Source: Crocodylus rhombifer (lineage: Eukaryota; Chordata; Crocodylia; Crocodylidae). Taken from it: a stretch of 64,000 nt of DNA. Positions 23,595 through 36,885 of the stretch are shown here, piece by piece (the stretch's first letter is position 1; each line of letters opens with the position of its first letter). The translations under genes and the position numbers were made by a program. The stretch is taken from the NCBI GenBank assembly GCA_038503035.1, contig JAVSML010019201.1, positions 1-64,000 of the forward strand, in the 5' to 3' direction. Under the pieces are notes generated by a model. It was not told the origin of the DNA and searched no databases. It worked only from the letters and a program-made list of their open reading frames with translations.

Positions 23595-24459
23595 GCTTAG
23601 AGCAACAAGAGGTGTATATTTAATCTCAGAGGAAAGAATTTTGTATTGCACAGTACCGAACGCACTACAACACAACCCTGATGCACAGGGAAAATAAAAG
23701 TGAGATAATCTCATTTAAACAGAAATGCAACAATTTTACACAGAAAGAATAAAATCTTGGTTCAAAAGATTTGTTTAATGTTATCCAATCATCCCAAAAA
23801 ACAGGATATACAAAAATTATTTTAGAAACTAGAATTTGATTTGGAAAACCAACATACAATTTTCCATGTACAAGTTCTTTAACATTGAAAAAAAATGATT
23901 TCATATAAGAATGATCTTCAAAAACATGAACCGTGTCTCTTTGCGACTTTATAAAGCATTTGAGAAAACTCCCAATTACAATTGGGTCTACTAGCCATAA
24001 CTGTACTTAAACAGTATTTGCAATTTACTGGAAGAAATTCACATTTTCATAATGAATCTAGACTGAATGGAAGGATGAGGAAAGCCAGCATTCAGATACC
24101 AAGCTTGTCCTGCAGGTGACAGCCAGCTTAGTCCTAAGAGAGAGAGCCTTCTGTTCTTGTTCTTTTCCAACAAATTCATGGCAAGGTACTTGCTGTGCCT
24201 GAAATGAACTGCTTTCAGCCCTCCTTAGCATAGAAAACTGCTACACTGTGGAAACCTCAAGATGAAATCCAAGGCACTTCACTCCACCCCTTGTCCACAC
24301 ACTAATAATCCATCACTAACAAGCTTTGAGAAACAAAGCTGTATGCAATCAACAGACGAATGCTATTTTTAATGTAGTCCAGTGTTCTGAGCCAGTAAAT
24401 TTCCACTTAACACATTCAATGCATATGTGTTTATGTTATGTCACATAAGAGCTAGATTT

Positions 24460-25290
24460 ATGGCCTCCTTCCACCCCTGCAGCCACACCCATGCCTCACA
24501 GATATTAAACCTGTTCCATCCCTTGTAGAGGCTCGAGACCTCTTGGCTTTAGTCTCCCTTTCCTCTGGCTGAATAACTCCAGCCCTGGCCCACTGATTTG
24601 GCCTCTACATCTCACGCTGTGGGCCACTGGTTCCTAGCCCTCAGGGTGCCTTACCCCAGCCTGGGTTGCCCTCCCTGTCTCTGCTCTCAGCCCTCCGAAT
24701 CCTTAACCTGGGCTGAGCTGCTTGCTTCTCTAGCCCTCAGCCCTCTGGTCCTTGACCATGACCCAGGCTAGACTGCCTAATGCAGAGTACCCTACCAGGC
24801 AAGCCTCGTGGCCTCCAGACCTTCCCCATAGCCACAACTGGCAAACAGCTTGAATTACAACATAAATACACTGTTTTCAACTAAAAGGCTATCCAGCTCT
24901 GGGTTGATGACTCATTCAGGCCATCAGCTTCCCTTAGTCCAGTCCCCTCCCATCCCGTCCCCCGCCCCCCCCGCAGCTCCAGGGAACAGCTCAGATGCCT
25001 GCTAGTCAATCCCTACAGGCATCTCCCTCAGGAGCTCCTCTCACCCTCCAGTACACAAGACAGACTGCTGGTTCTGGCTCAGGCCCTGGGATTATGTACC
25101 TGGAAGCCAGTCCCCCCTTTTGGTCATGTGCCTTCCCAAGCCCTACACAGGGCTTTCCCTGCCAATGAAGGGCCAGTCTGCCCTCTATGTCTTCTTAAAG
25201 GGAAAGGAGCTTCCTGGTTTCCTGCCACAGTTCCCACTCCTCCCCTACTCTTACACCCAAGTAACACGGTCTGAATCCTCTGTTACAGGT
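24460..25290. other. GC-rich unclassified block in intron 2
   Basis: About 830 bases, markedly richer in C and G than the flanks on both sides, with recurring phrases such as TAGCCCTCAG and GCCCTC. Sharp composition edges suggest an inserted repeat, but I see no termini, coding remnant or known family. Confidence 0.4.
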
Positions 25291-26479
25291 ATTCAGCTTG
25301 AAAATTAAATAGAATAAATACCAACCTCAAATGACAAAGAATGCAAAAAACTGCATAAATATATTAGTCTTATTAGCTGGCTCCAAGACACTTTATTCAG
25401 GGATTAAACAGCATTACTTTCAATGGGAAATTACAGAACAAAATAATTCTACATATAAAAAAAAAATCTAGTAGTGAACTCAATTGCAAGAAGAAAAAAT
25501 AACTTTTTAATGGACTGATGTAATGAGAAGTTTAGACTACTGGTTTATATTCTAGAATTACTTTAAACAGGGGCTCTCAAAGTTTTGTCCAAGGAAAAGC
25601 AATTTCTAAGGCACAGTCCTGGATGGCAGTCTGCAAAGGGGCTTGTGGGCTAACACGTTAGGAACCTTCAGTCTATCCCATTCAGAAACAGGCCTGGGAT
25701 ATTAATATACAAGCCTAAAAAATGTCTTCTAGACATTTTCACCAAATTCACCCAAGAAAAGAGGTGATCAGGCCTCTTTTGTTCTATTAATTCTATAGAA
25801 TGTACAGGAATAAAAGGAAACATTATGCATAAAATGGAGGTGGCAGTCAACTGCTAAGTACAGACCAAGACAGTTAGTGGTGTAGAAGTCTGAAAAATTA
25901 GGTGCAATACTGGGCTTCAAGGTAATGAGAGAATGAAACTAGCTGCTGATTACGCCATTAAGAGACTCAGTGGATTTTGACCCTTGCTATCTTTAGAGTC
26001 CAATGGAGAACAAACCTATTGCAATATGACAGTGAGATAGCTTTCTCTGTAGAGCAAAATGGAGGGGCTGAATATTTGTGTCAAAAGCTTGGGGCTTCCT
26101 GGAAAGTGCACTACCCAGTGGAGCTGTCTATGTAAACTAAGGAATCAAAACCGTGAAAAAAAACCTACCTATACTTTGCATATCAAGACTGTGGCGCAGC
26201 AGAAGCCATTTGTCTTTTCATAACTTGTAACTAAACAAAACTGACTGCAGTCACATATTTAGCATCACTACAAATTTACAATTTCATCCTACTGAAACTA
26301 GGGAACCTTGAAGTATGCAAAGAAGGAAGGTCTTTGTCAAAGTTGACAATGAATATTTAAATTTGGTAGTGTTATCTGAAGGCACTACCACACACATGCA
26401 CATACTCTTTGCTACAACATATTTGTTTTTATTAATGACAATGATATCATTACCTCCATCCCTGATATCTACCTCTATC

Positions 26480-27838
26480 CCTGAGAAAATCCTAGAAAAA
26501 ATTATCAAGGAACAAACACATCTGTGGGAGCCCGCTAGCTAATGTGACGCGGAGGGGTAACCAACATGGGTTTATAGCAGGCAGGTCCTGCCTGACTAAC
26601 CTAGTTTCTTTTTATGACAAGGCCACCAAATGTTTAGATGTAGGATTCGAGGTACAGTCAATGCAGGAGTCGAGGTGGGTGTTATCTATCTGGACTTCAA
26701 GAAGGCCTTCAACACTGCATCCCAGACCATCCTTATAAATATACTGAGATTTGCCTTAGATGATCATACGGCAGAATGAGTAGCAAATTGGCTCAAGGGT
26801 TGCACTCAGAGAGTGGTGGTGGATGGGTCGGTGTCAACCTGGAAAGATGTGTGCAGTGGAGTCCCCCAGGGCTCAGTTCTGGGGCTGGTGCTGTTCAACA
26901 TCTTCATCAGTGATCTAGATGAGGGGGTGAGAAGCACCATGTACAAATTCATGGATGACAGAAAAATATGGGGTGAAGCTAACACCCTGGAGAGAAGGAA
27001 CCAGACCCAGGATGTCCTAGACAGGCTGGGGAAGTGGGCAGAAAGCAACAGGATGCAATTCAATAAGGACAAGTTCAAGGTGCTGCATCTAGGGAGAAAG
27101 AATTGCCATCATACCTATAGGCTGGAGGGGTGACCTTCTCAGCACCACTGAGGCAGAAAGAGATCTTGGAGTCACTGTAGACTCCAGGATGAACAGGAGT
27201 TGTCAATGTGATGAAGCAGTTGGTAGAGCTTGTCGTGCATCCGTAGGTGCTTCACAAACAGGTCCAGGGAGGTGATTCTCCCTCTCTAGGAGGTACTGGT
27301 CAGGCCGCAGCTGGAGTACTGTGTCCAGTTCTGGATGCCACAGTTTAAGCAGGATGTGTACAACCTGGAAAGGTCCAAAGAAGAGCCACTCATCTGATTA
27401 GAGGCCTCCAGGGAAGGCCCTATGAGGAAAGGCTAAGGGACCTTAACCTCTTCAGCCTCTCCAAGTGAAGGCTGAAAGGGAACTTGTGCCGGCATACAAA
27501 TTCATAAGGGGGGAGCAACATGAAGTAGGCGATGATCTGTATACCAGGGCACCCCCTGGAACAAGGAACAATGGCCATAGGCTACTGGAGAGAAGGTTTA
27601 GACTGGACATTAGAAAAAAGTTCTTCATGGTCAGGGTTGCCAGGATCTGGAATGGGCTTCCAAAGGAGGTGGTGTTCGCCCTATCCTTGGAGGTCTTCAA
27701 GAGGAGACTGGACAGGCACCTCTCTGGGTTCACATGACCCCAGGTTTGGTTACCATTTCCTTGCTTGCCAGGGGCAGGGGGTCGACCGAGATGGCCCACT
27801 GAGGTCCCTTCCGACCCTAGAATCTATAAATCTATGAT
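26480..27838 (+). mobile_element. Degraded CR1 LINE (reverse transcriptase half and 3' end)
   Basis: Fragments of CR1 ORF2 are readable in several frames: NQHGFIAGRSCLTNLVSFYD at 26544, SGVPQGSVLGLVLFNIFISD at 26813-27133, and RFRLDIRKKFF with RIWNGLPKEVV at 27465-27737. The 3' end reads AATCTATAAATCTATGAT. Frameshifts and stops are frequent, and it differs from the 29.8-kb CR1, so it is an older subfamily. NPEPPS intron 2. Confidence 0.85.
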
Positions 27839-29841
27839 CTGGCTCCATTACTTTAAAAAAGTAGTCTTACCATTGTAGAAGATTTCAGGAACCGTTTTAA
27901 CCATTACAAATCAAATTAGTCAAATCTCTGCCTGAACCTTGCTGTCTATCAGATCACTATGGTTAAAACACATCAGTTTCAACAGGAAAGGTAGATGCAT
28001 ATCCTAAAACTAATTTTATTTTTGCCTTCAAAGAAAAAGCATGTTAATAGGTACAGGTAACTACTATGTTTCCCAATAGTACAGAACGTAGCTAGTTGAG
28101 CAGAGAAGATAAGACAGAGTTAAAAACAGTCTTTAAGCAGGGCTGCTTCCATCACAATCCATGTATATATTATAGTTGAAACTAAGTACCTGATTATTCA
28201 AAAGGAAATGTGCACTCTCAGCATCCTCTGATTATAATGTATGTTCTGGATGCTCAGCAACACTGAAAATAAGGCCATGAAACTCAACATCCTCACATGG
28301 AAAATTTCATGTGGTAAAAGAAAATGGCTATGTAATATCTTTAAAACAAAACATTAGATTTGTGTAAATGACAAGTAGCAGTTTATTTAGCTAAAGGTTT
28401 CATAAAATGCATGTAGCAGAATTTCTTAATAGTTTGGTATATAGAATCAAGAGAGAATGGACAGACCCAAGTTCTCACTTGCATATGGATTGTTATGTTA
28501 ACATCCACCAAAACACTAATTTATAGCAAGTCAAAGATGGTGATTAAACAGAGTATTCCAGTAATTTAAGAATGTTCATTTAAAAATTCCAAGATTTTAA
28601 TGTTCGACACAATGAAATTAGTGGTCTCCAGCCCATGATAGATAAACAATAAAAAACTGTCCCCAGCACTTTTTCCCCATAAGTGCTTAAGAACTGCCAG
28701 TAACAAAGATGCAATTGCATCAAGAGGCTGCTGGAATTTCTGATGGAGCTGAATACAAAAGCTCCTGAAGAGAACAGCACAATTTTGGCAAGTCAACTAA
28801 CTTTGGAGGGTTTGGCACCGCAAGGTGGTGAGTTAATCACAGGGACTTCAGTATCCAGGTCTGAACCAAGTAGCATGAGAAAAACAGGGAGAATTATCAA
28901 TTTCTTTGGAAAAATTCATAAAAATAGGATCCAGTAAGTTTCCAAAATATGAAGCATTACATATTTAACACATTTTTACAAGAAAAAGGCTTACATTAGA
29001 GCATGTATATTTTAAATAAATTACTATGCTTCTACAGAATAATTCCTGAAATTGTACAGCAGACAGATGGGTACATCAATTAATTAATTATTCCAATTTA
29101 TAGGCATGTAATGAAAAATATTGGATTGTAGCCAAAGATTCTATGCAGTATGTCTAGTCTGGAGCATTTCATAGAAAAGACAAAACCAAATGCTAAAGAC
29201 TGAGTTATAAAAGTTAGAAATAAAGCTGGTTTAAGGATTCTGGTTTATACAGAATGATAGCTACACAGAAAACATAACTTGGTCTATGTAAGGTCATTGC
29301 CCACAGTACGAAAAAAAACGCGTCAAAAAGCCTAGGGTACAGAAGATAGTTGTGGCTTTAATACACTAAATATCACATTTCCTCTACTTAAAATAGACTG
29401 CAAGTGGCATTCTAAGGGTTAAAATTTAGTAGTACTCCTCAAATATTTATCTATTGGGTAATGTAAGTTATTCATATCCAGGTTAATGACCCAGCACAAT
29501 TAGTTGCCTAACCATGTCATCTAAATACATTTTACAACTACTTTAGCTAATATTGTTTTAATACAAGGGTAAATGGTTCCCAGGTTCTAGGTTTTAAACC
29601 CTTCTCACTATCAATACCTAATATAATTACAAATTTTAAACTATGTATGAGATGGGAGTTTATAACAACAGTTCTGCATTTGTCCCAACCCATCATATTG
29701 GAAATCCTGGGTTTAAACACTGTGACTACACCAGATCCTGTCACAGCATGGACAAACACCAGCTGCTGAGCAGGTTGCTATTAGGGCTGTGCGAAGCTTT
29801 GGTAGCTGATTCGATTCGGAGGAGATTCAGCCCGATTTGGG

Positions 29842-32800
29842 GACCACAGCCCGCTCTTTGGAGAGAGAGGCAGCGAGCTGCTGGGAAGAGATGGCCTCCA
29901 CCTCTCTCCTCTGGGGAGGAGGCTCTTCTCAGCCAGGCTGGCTGACTTGCTCCACCGGGCTTTAAACTAAGCCCGCTGGGGGATGGGGGGACTACTGCCA
30001 CTGCTGGCCCGCTGAACGGCCCTTGCAAAGCCAGCGGACCAAGGCACTTAAGGGGGCACTTAAGGGAGCTCACCCCTGCCCCAGCCCTGGCACAATCTGT
30101 GGGCAAGGCAAGAGCCCCCAAGGGCACACTTGCCTGCCTGTACACTAATGCCAGGAGCCTGGGCAACAAGCAGGACGAGCTCGTCCTCCTGCTCAGTGCG
30201 AAGAAATATGATGTCATTGGGATAACGGAGACCTGGTGGGACTCCACCCATGACTGGACCACGGGTATAGAGGGCTATACCCTATACAGGAGGGATCGTG
30301 TTGACAAAAGGGGCAGGGGTGTAGCTCTCTATGTGAAGGAAAGCTACATGTCCCTGCAAGCTGATGTTGGCGACCGGCATGGACAGCTAGAGACCCTCTG
30401 GGTAAAAATTCGTGGGGAATTCGGCACAGGGGACACAACGGTGGGAGTCTACTACAGACTTCCCACTCAAAGTCCTGAGCTTGACCAGGAGTTCGCCCGG
30501 GAACTGACTGAGGCCGCTTGCTCCAGGACCTTGGTTGTCATGGGTGACTTCAATTACCCGGACATCTCATGGGAAGATCACTCAGCTAAATCTGAGCAGG
30601 CGCAAAGCTTTCTCTCGTGCGTGGATGACCTCTACCTGACCCAAGAAGTCTATGGGCCAACGAGAGACAAAGCGCTGCTTGACCTGGTACTGGCTACGGG
30701 GGATGACCTAATCGGCCACCTAGTGATTGATGGGAAGTTGGGTGACAGCGACCACGAGCTGATCACCTTCACCATCCGCCATAAAGCTGGCAAGTCAGTC
30801 AGCAACACAGAAGTCCTTGACTTCAGAAAAGCCGACTTTGACAAGCTCAAGAGGCTATTCGGTCAGGCCCTCAGGGACCATGACCCCAGGGAGATGGGAG
30901 TTCAAGAAGAGTGGTTGCTTCTCAAGGAAGCGATCCTCAATGCACAAGCTAAATCTATTCCAACACGGAGGAAAGTCAGCAAGAAGGCACAGCAGCCCCC
31001 CTGGCTCTCCAGAGACCTAGCGGACCTACTGTGGCTAAAAAGGAAAGCCTACAAAGGATGGAGGACGGGATTCACCTCCAAGGAGGATTACTCCGCGCTG
31101 GTCCGGTCCTGCAGGGACCAAACCAGGAAAGCCAAGGCTGCAACTGAACTCCAACTAGCTTCAGGCATCAAGGACAACAAAAAGTCCTTTTTCAGGTATG
31201 TGGGGAGCCGGAGGAAAAGCAAGGGCAATGTTGGACCCCTGCTAAACCAGATGGGGCAACTGACAACTGACGCCCAGGAAAAAGCCAACCTATTAAATAG
31301 GTACTTTGCGTCAGTCTTTCATCAGTCACACGGGATGCCCATGCCTGCTATGGGACAGGGAAATCTGGGTGAGGGGAATCCCCTACCCTCCATCAATGCT
31401 GACCTCATGAAGGAACACCTTGAGAAGCTGGATACCTTCAAGTCAGCTGGCCCTGACAACCTGCACCCCAGGGTACTCAAGGAGCTGGCGAGCGTCATAG
31501 CCCAGCCCCTGGCACGGATCTTTGAAAACTCCTGGCGCTCTGGTGTAGTGCCCGAAGACTGGAAGAAGGCCAATGTGGTGCCGATCTTCAAGAAAGGGAG
31601 GAGAGTGGATCCGGCTAACTACAGGCCCATTAGCCTGACTTCTATCCTGGGGAAGATCTTAGAAAAGTTTATTAAGGAGGCCATCCTTGAGGGACTGGCC
31701 CAGGCTAACATTCTAAGGGACAGCCAGCACGGGTTTGTTGCGGGTAGGTCTTGTTTGACCAATCTCATTTCCTTCTATGACCAGGTGACCTATCACCTGG
31801 ACAAGGGAGAAGAGATTGATGGCATATATCTTGACTTCAAAAAAGCTTTTGATCTGGTATCCCATGATCACCTCTTGGCCAAACTGCCCAGTTGTGGCCT
31901 TGGCTCCACCACGATCCGCTGGCTGGGAAATTGGCTTCGTGGTCGGACCCAGAGGGTTGTGATTGATGGCAGTCACTCATCATGGTGCCCTGTAACCAGT
32001 GGGGTCCCTCAAGGCTCTGTCCTGGGACCCATACTGTTCAACATCTTCATTAATGATGTGGACATTGGAGTCAGGAGTGGACTGACCAAGTTCGCCGATG
32101 ACACCAAACTTTGGGGCAAAGCATCCACGCCAGAAGATAGGCGGGTGATCCAGGCTGACCTGGACAAGCTCAGCAAATGGGCAGACGAGAACCTGATGGT
32201 GTTTAACACCGAAAAATGCAAGGTTCTCCACTTTGGGAGGAAAAACCTGCAGCACCCTTATAGACTCGGCCGTGCTACGTTGGTTAGCACTACAGAAGAA
32301 AAAGACTTGGGGGTCATCATTGACCACAAGATGAACATGAGCCTGCAATGCGATGCTGCGGCTAGTAAAGCAACCAAAACGCTGGCTTGCATCCATAGAT
32401 GCTTCTCGAGCAAATCCCGGGACGTCATTCTCCCCTTGTACTCGGCCTTGGTGAGGCCGCAGCTGGAGTACTGCGTCCAGTTTTGGGCTCCACAATTCAA
32501 AAAGGATGTGGAGAAGCTTGAGAGAGTCCAGAGGAGAGCCACGCGCATGATCAGAGGTCAGGAAAACAGATCTTACGATGACAGGCTGAGAGCCATGGGA
32601 CTCTTTAGCCTGCAAAAGCGCAGGCTCAGGGGTGATCTGATGGCCACCTATAAGTTTATCAGGGGTGACCACCAGGATCTGGGGGAACGTTTGTTCACCA
32701 GAGCGCCCCAAGGGATGACGAGGTCGAACGGTCACAAACTCCTGCAAGACCGTTTCAGGCTGGACATAAGGAAGAATTTCTTTACTGTCTGAGCCCCCAA

Positions 32801-32986
32801 GGTCTGGAACAGTCTGCCAGCGGAGGTGGTTCAAGCACCTACATTGAACCCCTTCAAGAGTAAATTGGATGCTTATCTTGCTGGGATCCTATGACCCCAG
32901 CTGACTTCCTGCCCTTTGGGCAGGGGGCTGGACTCGATGATCTCCCGAGGTCCCTTCCAGCCCTAATGTCTATGAAATCTATGAAA
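29842..32986 (+). mobile_element. CR1 LINE, 5'-truncated, nearly complete ORF2 (about 3.1 kb)
   Basis: The unit runs from the point where hAT sequence stops (about 29842) to a 3' end with the CR1-typical tail of short repeats (TCTATGAAATCTATGAA, ending about 32986). The 3' UTR contains GGGCTGGACTCGATGATCTC, typical of amniote CR1. It inserted into a hAT element, whose sequence resumes at about 32987. It lies in NPEPPS intron 2 in antisense to the gene. Confidence 0.85.
29946..32894 (+). CDS. CR1 LINE ORF2: endonuclease-reverse transcriptase, one internal stop
   Basis: ORF2 of a CR1 non-LTR retrotransposon, which nicks target DNA and reverse-transcribes its own RNA. The frame is open from 29946, and the first candidate start seen is a GTG at 30099, so the true start is unclear. 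Counting from 30099, the apurinic-type endonuclease shows ITETWWD (Glu44), GDFN (149-152) and GDSDHE (215-220). The reverse transcriptase shows NYRPISL, GIYLDFKKAFD, GVPQGSVLGP and FADDTK (from about 665). A TGA at 32790 interrupts the frame, but the same frame continues with a family-typical VWNSLP segment to a stop at 32892. One CGA-to-TGA change would explain the break. The domains are otherwise complete, so this is a young copy. ORF1 is absent. Confidence 0.9.
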
Positions 32987-35900
32987 CTCGAACTGGGAGA
33001 CCAATTAAAAGCTCCGAATTGATTCAAAGCATCCGAATCAATTCAGAAAAGCTTTGGAAAAGATTCGGCCGCTACAGAGATTCGGCCATAGACTAAACAG
33101 GCAGCTGACACAGCTGCCTTCAGCTGGTAAATCTTTTGGGGTTGGGGGAGGGAAGGGACATGTGGGAGGGAGGGATTGGGGCTGGGACAAGTTGCCCAGC
33201 CAGGGCAGTGGATGTGGGATGCGGGTGCAGCAGCGCTCAGAGCGGGGGCTCTGCCCTGCTGATGCTTGCCCAGCCGGGGCAGGTGCAGCATGGCTTGGCA
33301 GGGTGACATGCTGTCCAGGAGCTGGGGTGGCTCCAGCAGTCACCTGGAGCCTGGCACCTCTCAGCTCCTGTGGGCCCAGCTCCCAGACAGCACGTGGTGC
33401 CCTGCCAATTCTGATTCGGCTGTATTGAATGGGGACAGTGATTTGAATCACCAAATCAAATCATTGTCCTCTGAATCGGCCAAATCCGAATCAAATACTT
33501 CCCTATTTGCACAGGCCTAAGCTGCTATCCCCTAGACATGTGCCAAAATGCCTGCCATAGCACTAGAGTAGTTTTCAGAGAAGGAACTGTGTTGGAGTCT
33601 AAATTTTACAGATGTAACAGGGCTCAGAAATGTGTAGTGTCATATCATACCTCAGTTTTCGCATTAACCACTGACCTCCAGTAATGCAATGTATGATGGC
33701 ACTTTCTATTTTTACAACATTTCACTGTATTGCTTAAGAGACATATTGCTTTCTCCTTTTCAAAAAGTCTCAGGCATGACAATATCCCTTTCACCTTATC
33801 AAGTGCATATTAAGGGACCCCAGGCTTCTCTGCACACCACTGCTCAGGATCCTTCAGGGTCACTCAGAGTCCTCTGCTAATATAGAGCTGATGAGCACCA
33901 TTAGGTCTTGAAGTTAATACTCCACTGAAATGCACAGGACAGTTCACATCTCTCCAAGCTATTATTTCAAACTATATGCAGACTCACTACCAGTTACACA
34001 TGAGTCACATTGCCAAGCTTTGCACAACAATTAGAAACTTAGTGTTTGTTCTTGAATATAAATTCTAATGTAATCATATGATATCAGGACATGGGGCTTC
34101 AAACAATGATCTATAGTGCGTATCCCTTACTTAGGGTCTTGCATTATCTGTTTCATTCCTCCAGAAAGTTGGTGAAGTAGCAAAAATTCAAGTGGGTCAT
34201 TTGGTGACTTTTTTTTAAAACATGTTTTTAATAATTGTAGTGCTAAAGAATAAGGTAATGCTTACTCTATTTCTGCTAAAATTAAACAGTACTATAACTG
34301 ACTAATTTTACATGTGAAATGATTACTATCTGAGCCTCTCAAAATTCACAATGTTTTTAATAAAGTTGCTGTGCCTCTGAGTTTTGAAATATTCAAAATG
34401 CTCTCCAAGCTAAATGAAGGTGAGAAATAATTAGTCAGTGATCATGGCTACATCAGATAATTTCACACCTCCTTAAAATGCAGATTTGCAGTGAAATTAA
34501 ACTAATTATTTTCCAATATTTAGTATGAGTATGAAACAGGATCTCCTGAAATTTATCTGAAGAGTTACTATTTATGCATTTTTCTTACTCCCTTATTTGG
34601 TTAAGCAGGATCATCCATTTAGACACAGGTAATATATCTAATGTAGGCCACCCATTTGCACTGAAAGTAGAAGGCTTTGCATAGTAAATATTTGGCTGTA
34701 AACACCAAAAAGAGCCTGAATTCTAGAAGGCACCTAAAGATCCCTCATGATAATGGAGTTTTCTTTTACAATTAAAAGAAATGAGTCAGTATATGCAACA
34801 GAAAATCCTGAATTGTAAATTGAGCATCACTGTTCCAGTGCAACATTAGCTGACTCAAGTGCTAAGTCCAAAGATACTGAGCCTACAATTACAACACTAG
34901 GCTTAGAATTACTTTTCCAATTTTAGTATTTAACATTCATTCTTACGTTCAATCATCACCACTGTTAGTAATGAAGATCCTGGATTCACCTGTACCAGTC
35001 TTCAGTGCGGCAAAACACATACAGCAAAGGAAAAAAGCTTTAGAATTCTGTTGCTACAAAAGCTGCAGTTATATCTATCGCTCTCTATAATGCTTGTGCT
35101 AGCTCAGAAAGGCTACTCAGAATCAGCAGCAAACCACCCAGCAGTTTCACTGAATTTAGTAGGTTTGCCTCCATAAACAAAGGGAACATACTGTTTTGCA
35201 AGATTCTATTACTACACCATACTTTGCAGAATAGAACCATACAGGAAAGGAGTTAAGAGGCTGATTATCTCATCGCTCATTTAGTAAAGAGTTCATAAGA
35301 AATTCTTCTCTACTGAGGGACAGAACTCAAGGTAGTAAAATCTTAGCTGCACCTTTACAGGAGACAAGCAACACAATCTTACTATGATACCCAAGATTCT
35401 TGCTTTTAAAGTTAATAGTATGTAATAGTCTTTTCCTGGTGGTAAAACCCAATTAATTTGGTTTGTATTTGTATTCCTCTATAGGACTGTATTTTGTATT
35501 TGTAGTCAGTCATAAATATCAGTTAGAAGCAGTACACAATATCAGTATTAGCAAGAATGACTAGTGAGCCATATCAACAGGTGCCTGCAAATATCCTCTA
35601 CAAATAGTCTGCCAATTCCATGCAATTTTACTTTGAAAGCTATTACTATCTGGCAGCCTCCCAAACTGCAATGCCGTAACCTTATAAATAATCGACATAT
35701 AAGAAACCTGTTAATACATGTGCTATGTAAAAAAACTATGCATTTTGAATATTTATGATTTTAACAGCTTGACATGTGCATATACACTACAGCCAGAGAG
35801 ATGTAAAAACCACATTAAAAGTTAATTAAAATTAGAAAGAAGTCATTTAACCATCAAAATATTTTTCCATTTTACTAGACTATACACACTGAAAAGGTAC

Positions 35901-36885
35901 AAAGGACACACCATTGTTAGATAGTAATTATTTTATATTAAAGTCTGCAACTGTATTGCCAAGCTGCCCAACGAGGATGCCAGCATTAAAAGACCATAAT
36001 ACAGTCACGTCTAAGGGAAATATTATTACGTTCATAACAGTAATATAAGTGGGACCAAAAAAAAACCAAAACAAAACAAACAGTGGAGGGGGAAGGAAGG
36101 GGAAGGCACTCAGTTTTAAGTCTCTTGTGCTTCTTTCTTTCCCACAGCAAGAAAGTGTTCATCTTAGCTGAGTTAATTCATCCTTCCCCATTTGTACTTG
36201 TCATTTCCTGGGTGATTGAAAAGACTTCAAGAGGTGGCATGTGCCTATGAGATACTGTTGGATTTAAATTCTATACCCTCCACCATTGCATGGAGCTTCT
36301 AACAAAACTAAAGATCTCAAGCAATAGCACACAAAGCTGTTTGGGGGGGGTGGGAATTGTTGAGCCAAGATACAACCACATGGCCTGAAGTAAAGCTTGC
36401 ATCTGGAATTAGCATTACATTCTCCCACATGCAGCAAAACTGAATAGACAGATTCCAAACTGCTTAACAATACTGGCTGCTATAGACCTGTTGCTCTTTG
36501 GTTAGCTACTGCACTTCTTGCGGAGGGTTCCACTTTCCCAAGTATACCCACTGAATGTTACTTCCTTAAAGCGTAGATCCCTATCTGTCTGGGCAACATT
36601 TAGCTGTGCAGAGCCAGAACTGGGAGGAACTTTCCTGATGTTTGCAAAAAAATATAATTCTAACAGTAAACTGAATAAAAACACAAACTAATTTATAGGC
36701 AAAGTCTGATCCTAGGTGTGTTTTTGGTCACATGAAAAAAAAAATCAGCATTTTTGACCACTGCAATAGTAATCAAGTTAATCATGTCCCAATATATCTA
36801 CATAACAAAGTTGAGTTGTCCCTGCTAAATCCTGTCTAGAATTTTAGCTTTATTTTACTTACATGCTCAAAGAAATGTAATATAC

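Larger units (their letters stand above)
29782..33519. mobile_element. hAT non-autonomous element, copy 4, interrupted by CR1
   Basis: The left part (29782-29841) starts TAGGGCTGTGCGAAGCTTTG and the right part (about 32987-33519) ends TTTGCACAGGCCTA. The left flank GTTGCTAT and right flank GCTGCTAT match at 7 of 8 bases, a hAT-type duplication. Both parts contain the recurring GATTCGATTCGG-type motif shared with copies 1-3. By comparison with copy 1 the CR1 sits between the terminal motif and an ACCAATTAAAAG segment. Confidence 0.8.

Noticed and set aside
25568..25660. Possible hAT terminus (CAGGGGCTCTCAAAGTTTTG)
   Set aside because: One end only; no matching second end or target duplication was found.
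29741..30262. 173-residue minus-strand open frame
   Set aside because: It spans the hAT-CR1 junction and the CR1 5' region, antisense to the CR1 coding frame.
31980..32834. 284-residue minus-strand open frame
   Set aside because: It is the antisense shadow of the CR1 reverse transcriptase.
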